64,000 nt of DNA from Rhodospirillales bacterium (lineage in GTDB: Bacteria; Pseudomonadota; Alphaproteobacteria; SP197). A program made the position numbers and the translations under genes. Of this stretch, positions 43,382 to 52,240 are shown in pieces; the stretch's first letter is position 1, and each line of letters starts with the position of its first letter. Location: positions 480,523-544,522 of the forward strand of contig JACONG010000016.1 of NCBI GenBank assembly GCA_014323865.1. The letters run 5' to 3'. Below the pieces are notes generated by a model. It had not been told where the DNA came from and searched no databases. It saw nothing but the letters and a program-made list of their open reading frames with translations.

Positions 43382-46099
43382 ATGGAACGCACCATTTACG
43401 GCTTTATCTTTCGCTATTCGAAGCGAGAGCAGATTTTCATTCTGCTCTTCACACTGCTTTCGCTGCCGTTCTATTACGTTTCCCTCGATATCCCGAAGCT
43501 GATCGTCAACAACGTTCTGAGCGAGCCGGAAACCACGGTTGAGCCTTTGGTTCCCGGCGTCTCGTCCGCGATTGCCGGCGCAGAGATGGTCGATGAACGC
43601 ATGTTGGTTCTGCTGGGCATCGACATCGTCGAGTTGGAGCGGCTGACCCTGCTCGCGGTCTACAGCGGCGTGTTCCTGCTGCTCGTCGGCATCAACGGTG
43701 GCTTCAAATATTTTATCAATGTTTACAAGGGCTTGCTCGGCGAGCGCATGCTCAGGCGGCTGCGCTATCAGCTCTACAGCCGAATCATGCGGTTCCCGCT
43801 GCCTTATTTCCGGCGGGTCAGTTCGGGCGAGTTGATTCCAATGGTGACCCAGGAGGTCGAGCCGCTCGGCGGTTTCATTGGCGATGCGCTCGCGCTGCCG
43901 ATGTATCAGGGCGGCCTGCTGATCACCGCGCTGGTCTTCATCTTCATGCAGGACGTATGGATGGGGCTCGCGTCGATTTCGCTCTATCCCATGCAGGGCT
44001 GGATCATTCCCAAGCTCCAGCGGCGCGTGAACCTGCTCGGCAAGGAGCGGGTCAAGGAGGTGCGCAAGGTCTCCGAGCGAATCGCCGAAACGGTCCAGGG
44101 CGTCGAGGAGATGCACGCCAACGGCATGGTGCGCTGGGAGATGGCCGAGTTCACCTCGCGCATGAGCCGGATCTTCGAGATCCGCTACGCGATCTACCGC
44201 AAGAAGTTTTTCATCAAGTTCCTGAACAACTTTCTGGCCCAGCTCACGCCGTTCTTCTTCTACGCCATCGGCGGTTACTTCGTGATCGACGGGTCGCTTT
44301 CGCTCGGCGGTCTCGTGGCCGTGCTCGCGGCCTACAAGGACCTGCCGCCGCCCTGGAAAGAACTGCTGAACCACTACCAGATCCGCGAAGACGCCAAGAT
44401 CAAGTACGACCAGGTGGTGACGCAGTTTGCCCCGGCCGGGATGCGCGAGGACGAGGTCGTCGCCGGCGATGCCGAGGTTCCGAGGTTCGAGGGCGATCTC
44501 GTGGCGACCAACGTCAAGTACGAGGAAGACGGTGACACCCTGATCGACGGCTTTAACCTGGAGGTTCCGCTCGACAGCCACGTCGCAATCGTGGGTGATG
44601 CCAGCAGCGGCAAGGACCGGGCCGCCATGCTCATCGCCAGACTGGTCAATACCTCCGGAGGCAAGATCAGTTACGGCGGTGTCGAGGGTGACACCATGCC
44701 CGAGATCATCTCGGGCCGCCGGATCGGCTACGTCGGGCCGGCGACGAGCCTGTTCTCGGCCTCGCTCAAGGACAACCTGCTTTACAGCCTGCGCCAGACG
44801 CCCCAGCACGAACGCGAGCCCGAAGGCTCCGACGAGCGGCAAAAGCTTGCGCGAACCCGAAGCGAATCGATCAAGACTGCCAACAGCCCCGACGACGTCT
44901 TCGCCGACTGGGTCGACCGGTTACAAGCAGGTGCAACCGACGACGAGAGTCTGGTTGAGGCCGCGCGTCGGGCCCTGGATATCGCTGACATGGAAGAGGA
45001 TGTCTACCAGCTCGGCCTGCGCGGCAGGCTCGATCCTGAAAAGAGGCCCAAGGCGGCCGAACGCCTGCTCAAGGCGCGCAAGCTGCTCGAGGAACGGCTG
45101 AAAGAGGACGTCTATCTCGGCCTGGTCGAACCCTTCGACCGGACGGCCTACAACTCGAACGCCACGGTCGGCGAGAACCTCCTGTTCGGCACGCCGGTGG
45201 GTGACGCGTTCGATCTCGAGCGTCTGCCCGAGAACGAATACGTCATGAAGATCCTGGGCGAGGTCGACCTGGTCGACGACTTCCTCAAGATCGGCCACGA
45301 AGTCGCCCAGACCATGATCGAGCTGTTTGCCGATTTGCCGCCCGACCATGAGTACTTCGCCCAGTTCTCGTTCATCTCGCTCGACGACCTGCCGGACTAC
45401 CAGGCGATCCTGCGCAAGGTCGAACGCGACAGCCTTGAGGGCCTGAACGACGAGCAACGCCTGCTTCTGCTCTCGCTGCCGTTCAAGCTCGCGCCGGCCC
45501 GCCATCGCCTCGGCCTGATCGACGACGCCACCCAGGACCGCATCCTGGAGGCGCGACGCCTGTTCGCCGAGGAGTTGCCCGAAGACCTCGCCGGCGCGGT
45601 CGAGTTCTTCGACCGAGACAGCTACAACGCCGCCTCCTCGCTTCAGGACAACATCCTGTTCGGCAAGCTGGTCTACGGCCGGGCGCAGGCCCAAGCCAAG
45701 ATCGGCCAGCTCATCTCTGAGGTCGTGGAATCGCTCGAACTGCGCTCGACTGTTGTGGTCGTGGGTATCGACTTCGAGGTCGGCATCGGCGGTTCGCGCC
45801 TCTCGCTGGCACAGCGCCAGAAGACGGCCATTGCGCGCGCGGTGCTCAAGCAACCTCAGGTGATCGTGCTTTCGGAAGCCACCGCTGCGCTGGATGGCTC
45901 GTCGCAAAGCACCATATTGAACAAGATACGCGAAGAGTTCCGCGGCAGGGCCGTCATCTGGATCATGCACAGGCCGAGCCAAGCCGAAGCCTTCGATCAG
46001 GTCGTGGTCATGAAGGGCGGCAAGGTGGCCGAGAAAGGGTCATACGACGAACTGATCGCCAAAAAGGCGATCTTGGCTGATCTGGTCGCTGCGGAATAG
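43382..46099 (+). CDS. Aberrant ABC-exporter-like protein with altered ATP site and large insertion
   Basis: A 905-residue fused membrane/nucleotide-binding protein. Residues 15-330 resemble a type IV exporter membrane domain with about six helices. The nucleotide-binding domain starts near 370, but its Walker A (405-412) reads GDASSGKD, with Asp for Ser/Thr. The signature (807-811) reads LSLAQ instead of LSGGQ, and Walker B reads VIVLSEATAALD with Ser831 for Asp (Glu832 kept); the H-loop His863 is present. About 270 extra residues lie between Q-loop and signature, with repeats of FDR..YN..x5..NLLFG type. Normal hydrolysis seems doubtful. The gene leads a plus-strand operon with a cNMP-binding protein. 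Confidence 0.85.
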   Translation: MERTIYGFIFRYSKREQIFILLFTLLSLPFYYVSLDIPKLIVNNVLSEPETTVEPLVPGVSSAIAGAEMVDERMLVLLGIDIVELERLTLLAVYSGVFLLLVGINGGFKYFINVYKGLLGERMLRRLRYQLYSRIMRFPLPYFRRVSSGELIPMVTQEVEPLGGFIGDALALPMYQGGLLITALVFIFMQDVWMGLASISLYPMQGWIIPKLQRRVNLLGKERVKEVRKVSERIAETVQGVEEMHANGMVRWEMAEFTSRMSRIFEIRYAIYRKKFFIKFLNNFLAQLTPFFFYAIGGYFVIDGSLSLGGLVAVLAAYKDLPPPWKELLNHYQIREDAKIKYDQVVTQFAPAGMREDEVVAGDAEVPRFEGDLVATNVKYEEDGDTLIDGFNLEVPLDSHVAIVGDASSGKDRAAMLIARLVNTSGGKISYGGVEGDTMPEIISGRRIGYVGPATSLFSASLKDNLLYSLRQTPQHEREPEGSDERQKLARTRSESIKTANSPDDVFADWVDRLQAGATDDESLVEAARRALDIADMEEDVYQLGLRGRLDPEKRPKAAERLLKARKLLEERLKEDVYLGLVEPFDRTAYNSNATVGENLLFGTPVGDAFDLERLPENEYVMKILGEVDLVDDFLKIGHEVAQTMIELFADLPPDHEYFAQFSFISLDDLPDYQAILRKVERDSLEGLNDEQRLLLLSLPFKLAPARHRLGLIDDATQDRILEARRLFAEELPEDLAGAVEFFDRDSYNAASSLQDNILFGKLVYGRAQAQAKIGQLISEVVESLELRSTVVVVGIDFEVGIGGSRLSLAQRQKTAIARAVLKQPQVIVLSEATAALDGSSQSTILNKIREEFRGRAVIWIMHRPSQAEAFDQVVVMKGGKVAEKGSYDELIAKKAILADLVAAE

Positions 46100-46123
46100 G
46101 CGGACGGCAAGGGAGAAAGCATC

Positions 46124-46579
46124 ATGAGCCTGCAACAGGATGTCGAGCTGCTGCGCAAGATTCCCCTGTTCGCCAAGATCGAACCGAGCAAGCTGAAGCT
46201 CCTGGCTTTCACGGCCGAGCGCCTGACCTTCGGTCAGGGCGACGTGCTCTTCCGTCAGGGCGACGAAGGCGATTCGGCCTACATCATCATCGACGGTGAA
46301 GCCGACGTTCTGGTCGCCACCGACACCGGGCAGGTCACGGTTGCGACGCTCAAGACGAACGACTTCCTGGGCGAGACCGCTATCCTGTGCGACGTGCCGC
46401 GAACCGCGACGGTGCAGGCCAAGACCGACCTCGTGACGTTGATGATCTCGAAGGACCTGTTCTTCCAGCTCGTCAGCCAGTTCCCCTCCATGTCGATCGA
46501 GATCATGCGCGAACTGGCGCGCCGCGTGGAGCGCACGACGGCACAGCTGCGCGAAGTTGTCTCGCAGCGTCTGGCCTGA
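46124..46579 (+). CDS. Free cyclic-nucleotide-binding domain protein
   Basis: A 151-residue protein made of one Crp-type cNMP-binding domain with a short helical tail and no DNA-binding domain. The beta-roll has GDVLFRQGDEGDSAYIIIDGEA. The phosphate-binding cassette is FLGETAILCDVPRTATV, retaining the Gly-Glu and Arg that bind the cyclic phosphate. It begins 24 bases after the ABC gene, so it is probably co-transcribed. A likely role is to report cyclic nucleotide to a partner, possibly the ABC protein (inference). Confidence 0.9.
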   Translation: MSLQQDVELLRKIPLFAKIEPSKLKLLAFTAERLTFGQGDVLFRQGDEGDSAYIIIDGEADVLVATDTGQVTVATLKTNDFLGETAILCDVPRTATVQAKTDLVTLMISKDLFFQLVSQFPSMSIEIMRELARRVERTTAQLREVVSQRLA

Positions 46580-46614
46580 CGTTTCGCGATGTCCGATCGT
46601 TTCCGGGGTGAGTC

Positions 46615-47100
46615 GTGAGCCGTCTCGACAGTGTGATCCGTCGTCTGGAGGCCCAGCGCGACTGCCTCGGTGCTGCAGCGTCGCTGATCGACGGTCGCGG
46701 CGGACCCGTTCTGGAGATCGGACTCGGCAACGGCCGGACCTACGACCATCTGCGCGAGCTGATGCCCGATCGCACGATCTACTGCTTCGACCGACAGATT
46801 GCTGCTCATCCCGACTGCATCCCCGACGATGAACACATGTTCCTGGGCGATCTCAGCGAGACCATGCCGCTGGCCGCCCAGCGCCTGGGCGCAACCACCG
46901 TGCTGGCGCATGTTGACATCGGCTCGGGCGACAAGGGTACCTCGCTGGCGCTCGGGCGTTGGCTGGCCGGTGCGCTTTTGCCGCTGCTGACCTCCGGTGC
47001 GATCGTCGTCAGCGACCAGCCGGTGCCAGGCGACGGCTGGCAGATGATCGATCTCCCAGAAGGCGTGGTGCCTGGCCGCTACCACATACAGAAGGTGTGA
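46615..47100 (+). CDS. Small class I SAM-dependent methyltransferase
   Basis: A 161-residue protein with a GTG start at 46615. It has a compact Rossmann core: VLEIGLGNGRTYDHLRE (motif I), TIYCFDRQIAAHP (motif II), VLAHVDIGSGD and SGAIVVSDQP. There is no added substrate domain, and the substrate is unknown. The gene lies 35 bases after the cNMP-binding gene, so it belongs to the same transcription unit. Confidence 0.82.
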   Translation: MSRLDSVIRRLEAQRDCLGAAASLIDGRGGPVLEIGLGNGRTYDHLRELMPDRTIYCFDRQIAAHPDCIPDDEHMFLGDLSETMPLAAQRLGATTVLAHVDIGSGDKGTSLALGRWLAGALLPLLTSGAIVVSDQPVPGDGWQMIDLPEGVVPGRYHIQKV

Positions 47101-47162
47101 CGGCTGTCATCGGCTCGGCGCGGACCGAGGCGGACAATGGCCTGAGATTTCGGCGGGAACCG

Positions 47163-47553
47163 ATGTCAGGCGAGTCCACCAGTGGGCAGACAGCGCCGCC
47201 ACGAATCAACCGGGCCACGCTTGATGCCCTAATCGAGATGCTGGGCACCGACAGCGTGCGCAGCGTCGTCGCGGAGTTTCTTGCCCAGGCCGCCGAGCAA
47301 CGCGCATCGATTGCCGACGCCTTTGCGACGGGGGATCAAGACACGCTCTATCAATCATCACGCCCACAATCTGGTTTCGACCGCCGGCAACCTCGGTGTG
47401 AAGCGCGCCTCCCGTCTGGCCGATGCGGTGCAGAAAGCGGTTCGCGACGACGATGCCGAGGGCCTGGGCCCCGCCGTGACGGACCTGCTCGACGCGCTGG
47501 ACGGCGCACTCGCGGAGTTGCCGAAGCTGGACGACGAGGCGTCGGCCGCCTGA
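47163..47553 (+). pseudogene. Hpt-domain gene broken by a 4-bp tandem duplication
   Basis: The first frame (ATG at 47163) encodes INRATLDALIEMLGTDSVR..FATGDQDTLYQ, the start of a histidine phosphotransfer domain. The matching continuation, HHAHNLVSTAGNLGVKRASR with the phosphorylatable histidine, is in another frame and ends at 47553. At the junction the sequence is CTCT-ATCA-ATCA-TCACGCC; removing one ATCA restores a continuous frame (TLYHHAHNLVSTAGN). A 4-bp duplication is therefore the likely lesion. The intact protein would be about 128 residues. It lies 62 bases after the methyltransferase gene. Confidence 0.8.
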
Positions 47554-47563
47554 GTCGCACGCG

Positions 47564-48505
47564 TCAGCCCAGGCGTTTTTCGATCGCGTTCCAGACCAGC
47601 GCCTCGAGCTTCACGCCGTCGAAACGATTGACCTCCTGAATCCCCGTCGGCGAGGTCACGTTGATCTCGGTCAGCCAGCCGCCGATCACGTCGATGCCGA
47701 CGAAGACCATGCCGCGGCGGGCAAGTTCGGGGCCGATGATGTCGCAGATCTCGCACTCGCGCCGGGTCAGGGCCGAAGCGACCGGTCGTCCGCCGACATG
47801 CATGTTCGAGCGCGATTCCCCGGCTGCGGGAATCCGGTTGATGGCGCCCACCGGCTTGCCTTCGACCAAGATGATGCGCTTGTCGCCGTCGCGCACCTCG
47901 GTCAGGTACTTCTGAACAATGAGCGGCTCGCGGAACATCTGCTCGAACATCTCGAGTAGCGAGGCCAGGTTTTCATCGCTGGGCGTGATGTGGAACACGC
48001 CCGCACCGCCGTTGCCGTAGAGCGGCTTGACGATGATGTCCTCGTGTTCGTCGCGGAAGTCCCGGATGGCCTGCACCGACGAGGTGATCAGCGTGGGCGG
48101 CATGACACCCTCGAAGTGCGTGACGAAGATCTTCTCGGGCGCGTTGCGCACCTCGGCGGGATCATTCACGACCAGCGTCCTAGGCTGCAGCTTCTCGAGC
48201 AGATGCGTCGCGGTGATGTAGGACATGTCGAACGGCGGGTCCTGGCGCATCAGGACGACGTCCATTTCGGCGAGGTCCATCAGGGCGACGTTGCCGAGCG
48301 TGACGTGATCGCCCGCCTTGCGCCGCAGATGCATCGGCCGAGCGTAGGCCATCACCTTGCCGTCGCGAAAGATCAGGTCCTGGGGCAGGTAGAAGTAGAC
48401 GTCATGACCCCGTTCCTGCGCCTCAAGCGCCAGCACGAAAGTGGTGTCGGCATCAATGTCGATCGCCTCGACCGGGTCCATCTGGACGGCGACGGAAAGG
48501 GTCAT
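47564..48505 (-). CDS. gshB: Glutathione synthetase
   Basis: ATP-grasp enzyme that adds glycine to gamma-glutamylcysteine. The 313-residue protein has [24 protein letters not shown] at its start in broken form, with [51 protein letters not shown] and the C-terminal [16 protein letters not shown]. All are diagnostic of bacterial GshB. GshA is encoded at 9268-10629. The gene converges on the broken hpt with ten bases between them. Confidence 0.96.
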   Translation of the reverse strand: MTLSVAVQMDPVEAIDIDADTTFVLALEAQERGHDVYFYLPQDLIFRDGKVMAYARPMHLRRKAGDHVTLGNVALMDLAEMDVVLMRQDPPFDMSYITATHLLEKLQPRTLVVNDPAEVRNAPEKIFVTHFEGVMPPTLITSSVQAIRDFRDEHEDIIVKPLYGNGGAGVFHITPSDENLASLLEMFEQMFREPLIVQKYLTEVRDGDKRIILVEGKPVGAINRIPAAGESRSNMHVGGRPVASALTRRECEICDIIGPELARRGMVFVGIDVIGGWLTEINVTSPTGIQEVNRFDGVKLEALVWNAIEKRLG

Positions 48506-48584
48506 CTCGCAATGCCCTCGCTGGGGAAATAGAGGCCCTGCTTAGAGTGGAACAGAGCCGTTGGGAAGTCGGCGCACGCCTGCG

Positions 48585-49169
48585 TCAGGTCGACTTCACA
48601 CGGACGTGGCTGACGACTTCCTTCACGCCCGAGATCGTGCGTGCATGGTTGACCACGCGCTGCAACTCGGACTGATCCTCGGCGATGCCGGTCAGATAGA
48701 CGACGGCGCCGACGGTATCGACGTTGAAGTTGATCGAGTTGACCTCACTGTCGAACAGCAGATTGGTGCGCAGCTCAATGGAGATTCTGATGTCGTTGAG
48801 ATAGCTCCCGACGCTGCCGCTGTCTGTCACCTGGAGTTCGTTGATGACCTCGACCACGCCTTCGGGCTGCCAGGCGATCCGCACTGCGTCGACGCGGTCT
48901 TCAGGCGTCGCGACTTTGCCGGTCAGCATCACGCGGCCTTCGGTGACGTTGATCGAGACGTCCTGATAGAGCTGCTCGTTGTGCATGAAGAGCTCTTCGT
49001 TGATGGCGAGCTTGATCGTGAGGTCGTCGACCTGATCGCCGAGGGTTCGTTCCTCTGCGATGGCGACACCGCCTGTCGCAGCGGACCCCACGACCAGGGC
49101 GGCGCAACCGGACAGGATCGGTGTTGCAAGGGCGGGAAAGGCAAGTATGGCGAGAATCCTAGGCGTCAT
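48585..49169 (-). CDS. BON-domain lipoprotein
   Basis: A 194-residue envelope lipoprotein from the ATG at 49167-49169. The signal peptide ends in a lipobox ILSGC (cysteine about residue 22). Two BON domains follow, at about 45-115 (NVTEGRVMLTGKVATPEDR) and 120-190 (NFNVDTVGAVVYLTGIAEDQSE), like OsmY/DolP proteins that bind phospholipid and maintain outer-membrane integrity. The position between yraN and gshB is usual for Rhodospirillales relatives. Confidence 0.9.
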   Translation of the reverse strand: MTPRILAILAFPALATPILSGCAALVVGSAATGGVAIAEERTLGDQVDDLTIKLAINEELFMHNEQLYQDVSINVTEGRVMLTGKVATPEDRVDAVRIAWQPEGVVEVINELQVTDSGSVGSYLNDIRISIELRTNLLFDSEVNSINFNVDTVGAVVYLTGIAEDQSELQRVVNHARTISGVKEVVSHVRVKST

Positions 49170-49248
49170 GCGTCGGGTCTCCGAACTGTGCTTCAGGCCG
49201 TATACATTGGTAGTTCGTCTGGGAACAATACCACAAAAAGCGGCGGAT

Positions 49249-49605
49249 TTATGGTCGCCATGCGTCGGGCGTATGGCGCGGCCAGCGCCAGGGGGCGACC
49301 ACGACAAGGTCGTAGCGGCGGTCGAGCTGGGACAACGCTGGGTTGTGCGCGATGTAGGCTTCGAGCGCCTTGGCGATCCGGAGCCACTGGCGCAGCGTAA
49401 CCGGATGTTCGTCGCCCCCGCGCCGCGCCTTGACCTCGACCGCCACGAGAAGCCGCCCCTTGCGGGCAACCAGATCGATTTCTCCCGAAGGTGCCCGCCA
49501 GCGGCGCGCGACGATGCGGTAGCCCTTGCAGGCGAGTGCGAAAATCGCCAGACGTTCGGCGCTGCGGCCCCATGCTTCTGCGATCTGCCGGTCGGATCGG
49601 TTCAT
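49249..49605 (-). CDS. yraN: YraN/UPF0102 family nuclease-fold protein
   Basis: A 118-residue protein from the ATG at 49603-49605; a TTG at 49626 would add seven residues. It has the UPF0102 pattern AEAWGRSAERLAIFALACKGYRIVARR in broken form, then GEIDLVARKG and VAVEVKARRG, which form a PD-(D/E)xK-like nuclease site. The biological role is unsettled. In many alphaproteobacteria rsmI lies directly upstream; here only a 72-bp gap separates yraN from the divergent LpoA-like gene. Confidence 0.9.
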   Translation of the reverse strand: MNRSDRQIAEAWGRSAERLAIFALACKGYRIVARRWRAPSGEIDLVARKGRLLVAVEVKARRGGDEHPVTLRQWLRIAKALEAYIAHNPALSQLDRRYDLVVVAPWRWPRHTPDAWRP

Positions 49606-49677
49606 GCGGCTTCTCAATTCTGCCAAGTTTGCCGATCATAGTTGTCACCGTCTTGCGCGACCAAGCGGAGAACAACA

Positions 49678-51084
49678 ATGCATTCCAGTCCCCGTTTCCC
49701 TCGCGGCGCGTACGTCGCCCTGCCAGCCGTCCTGGCCGTCGCGATGTTCGCGCTTGCGTCCTGCATGACTTCGCCGAAACAGGATCACGGTGAGCAGGCC
49801 GCCGCTGCGGGCGCCGCACTCGTCGTTTCCGGGGAAGCGGTCGAGTCGGCCTTCAACGAGGATCCCGACAGCATCGTTATCGATCCTGTTACGGGCATCT
49901 CCGAGCCGGCCTACGGTCCGGCTGCAGGTCAGACCAGCCGTGTCGCTCTTCTACTCCCGTTGTCGGGCACGCATGCCGAGCTCGGCCATGACCTGCTGGA
50001 CGCGGCGACGCTGGCCTTGTTCGACATCAACAACGGCCGCATCGATCTGATCGTCGCCGACACCCAGGGAACCGCCGAGGGTGCCGCGACGGCTGCGCGC
50101 CAGGTCCTGGCGGGTCAGCCTGATCTCATCGTCGGTCCTCTGTTTTCCCATGCGGTGAGCGCTGCTGCGCCTGTCGCCCAGCAGGCCGGCATCAACATGA
50201 TCGCGCTGTCGTCGGACCTGCGGGTTGCCGAGCCAGGCGTCTATGTTCTCGGCATCGCGCCTGAGAACCAGGTCGAGCGGGTCGTCACCTATGCCGCCAA
50301 TCAGGGCCATCTGCGCTTCGCCGTTCTGGCGCCCCAGAGCAACTTCGGCCAGCGCATGGCCTCGGCCCTCGAAGAGGCGGCCGCCCGCTACGGCGGTACG
50401 GTGACGGCGCGCGCCTTTTATAACATTGACGGCATCGGTATCGACGAATCGGTGCAGCAGCTGACTGCCTTCCCGGCCCGCCAGGCGGACCTGCAGGCTC
50501 AGATCTTCGAGCTGCAGCAGCGTGGCGACGAGGTTTCCATGGCGGCGATCGAACGCCTGCGGGAGACCGACGCAATCGGCGGTATCGCCTTCGATGCGCT
50601 TCTCGTACCCGAGGCTGGCTCCCTGCTGCGCCAGATCGCAGCTTATCTCGGCTACTACGATGTGAACCCCGACCAGACCCGGCTGCTGGGTCTTGAGAGT
50701 TGGAACGACGCGACGCTGATCCGCGAGCCGGTTATGAAGGGCGCCTGGTTCGCCACCACGCCCGAGACGAGCCGCGTCTGGTTCGCCGATCATTTTCTCG
50801 CAGCCTACGACGGCAACCCGCCGCGCCTGGCGACGCTCGCCTACGACGCCATGGCTCTGGCCGCGGCCCTTACCAGCAGTGGTGATGACGGCGATTTCAG
50901 CGAGCGGGCTATCACCGACTGGCGCGGTTTCGCCGGTGTTGATGGGCTGTTCCGCTTCGAGGCCGACGGGCTGCCAGAGCGCGCTCTGGCGGTCATGGAG
51001 ATCTCGTCGGGCGGCGTTGTCGAGGTCTCGCCAGCGCCGACCTCCTTCGAACCGCCCACGGTGTCGCTGCTGATGCCTAACTGA
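49678..51084 (+). CDS. LpoA-like penicillin-binding protein activator lipoprotein
   Basis: A 468-residue lipoprotein from the ATG at 49678, after a GCGGAG ribosome site. The signal ends in a lipobox ALASC (cysteine near residue 21). The mature part is a periplasmic-binding-protein fold (about 85-465) with RVALLLPLSGTHAELG, LIVGPLFSHAVSAAAPVA and RLATLAYDAMALA. Relatives of this type are annotated as penicillin-binding protein activators (LppC/LpoA). It overlaps the hemW 3' end by eight bases, tail to tail. Confidence 0.88.
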   Translation: MHSSPRFPRGAYVALPAVLAVAMFALASCMTSPKQDHGEQAAAAGAALVVSGEAVESAFNEDPDSIVIDPVTGISEPAYGPAAGQTSRVALLLPLSGTHAELGHDLLDAATLALFDINNGRIDLIVADTQGTAEGAATAARQVLAGQPDLIVGPLFSHAVSAAAPVAQQAGINMIALSSDLRVAEPGVYVLGIAPENQVERVVTYAANQGHLRFAVLAPQSNFGQRMASALEEAAARYGGTVTARAFYNIDGIGIDESVQQLTAFPARQADLQAQIFELQQRGDEVSMAAIERLRETDAIGGIAFDALLVPEAGSLLRQIAAYLGYYDVNPDQTRLLGLESWNDATLIREPVMKGAWFATTPETSRVWFADHFLAAYDGNPPRLATLAYDAMALAAALTSSGDDGDFSERAITDWRGFAGVDGLFRFEADGLPERALAVMEISSGGVVEVSPAPTSFEPPTVSLLMPN

Positions 51085-52240
51085 GCAGGCGGGCCAGTAC
51101 GGCGTTGAGGACGGGACGGCCTTTGGCCGTTGCACGAAGGCCGTCTGCGGGTCGGTCCAAATAGCCGTCGTTCACCAAACCGTCGAGCCGATCGTGATCG
51201 AGGTCGTCCTGCCAGGCAGGACCGCAGGCGCGCTCGAGATCATGCGCGCCGAGGCCGTTGGAGAGCCGGAGCCCCATCATGAGAACCTCGGCGAGGCGAT
51301 CGGGCCCTTCGATCGTCTCGATCTCGGCCGTACCGTGGCCGTTGTGCCCGACCTCCTTGAGCCAGATCTCAGGGGCACGCTGCTGGCACCGGTGGACGCT
51401 CCTGCCGCCGGGCTGGTTGAGTCGTCCGTGGGCGCCGGGTCCGACGCCAGCCCATTCGCCCGACCGCCAGTAGACGGTGTTGTGGCGGCTCTCCTGACCG
51501 GGCCGCGCATGGTTCGAGATCTCGTAGGCCGGCAGTCCTGCCTTCTCGGTGCGCTCCTGGGTCAGCTCGTACATCGCGGCTTGGTCGTCTTCACACGGCA
51601 GGTCGAGCGCACCGCGACGGGCCAGGGTGTGGAACTGTGTACCCTGTTCGATGGTGAGCTGATAAAGCGACAGATGGTCGGTCTCATAGGCTAGGGTACG
51701 GTCGAGTTCCGCCTGCCAATCAGCCGGCGTCTGACCCATGCGCGCATAGATCAAGTCGAACGACAGGCGTTCGAAGACAGCGCGCGCGACCATCAGCGCC
51801 TGCTCGGCCTCGGCGAGGTCGTGGCGGCGGCCCAGCGCCCGCAGCGCATTGTCATCAAGGGCCTGCACGCCGAGCGAGACACGGTTCACGCCCGCTACGC
51901 GATAGCCCACGAAACGGTTGACCTCGACGCTGCCAGGATTGGCCTCGAGCGTGATCTCGACATCAGGGTCGACGGACCAGTGTGCAGCGATGGCGTCGAG
52001 TACGGCCTCGACCGTGGCCGGTTCCATCAGCGACGGCGTGCCGCCGCCGAAGAATACGCTGGTGACTGTGCGGCCCGGCATCTGTTCGGCCATGTGAGCC
52101 GTCTCGCGGACCAGCGCCGCGCGCCAGGCGTTGTGGTCGACCGCCTCACGGACATGGCTGTTGAAGTTGCAGTAGGGGCACTTCGACTGGCAGAACGGCC
52201 AGTGGACATAGACACCGAAGCCGGGATCGGTCGCCGCCAT
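51077..52240 (-). CDS. hemW: Radical SAM heme chaperone HemW
   Basis: Radical SAM protein related to HemN that binds heme and delivers it to respiratory enzymes. The 387-residue protein starts at the ATG at 52238-52240. The FeS-SAM motif is PFCQSKCPYC (CxxxCxxC, about residues 16-24), followed by FFGGGTPSLM, SLGVQALDD and the HemW tail block SRHNTVYWRSGEWAGVGPGA. The extra N-terminal residues of true HemN are missing. It overlaps rdgB by one base. Confidence 0.94.
   Translation of the reverse strand: MAATDPGFGVYVHWPFCQSKCPYCNFNSHVREAVDHNAWRAALVRETAHMAEQMPGRTVTSVFFGGGTPSLMEPATVEAVLDAIAAHWSVDPDVEITLEANPGSVEVNRFVGYRVAGVNRVSLGVQALDDNALRALGRRHDLAEAEQALMVARAVFERLSFDLIYARMGQTPADWQAELDRTLAYETDHLSLYQLTIEQGTQFHTLARRGALDLPCEDDQAAMYELTQERTEKAGLPAYEISNHARPGQESRHNTVYWRSGEWAGVGPGAHGRLNQPGGRSVHRCQQRAPEIWLKEVGHNGHGTAEIETIEGPDRLAEVLMMGLRLSNGLGAHDLERACGPAWQDDLDHDRLDGLVNDGYLDRPADGLRATAKGRPVLNAVLARLLS

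Noticed and set aside
43280..44842. Minus-strand open frame across the ABC gene start
   Set aside because: It is antisense to the exporter-like membrane domain, with no recognisable protein family.
47340..47360. Programmed frameshift in the hpt gene
   Set aside because: There is no slippery heptamer or downstream structure at the junction; a 4-bp tandem duplication explains it more simply.
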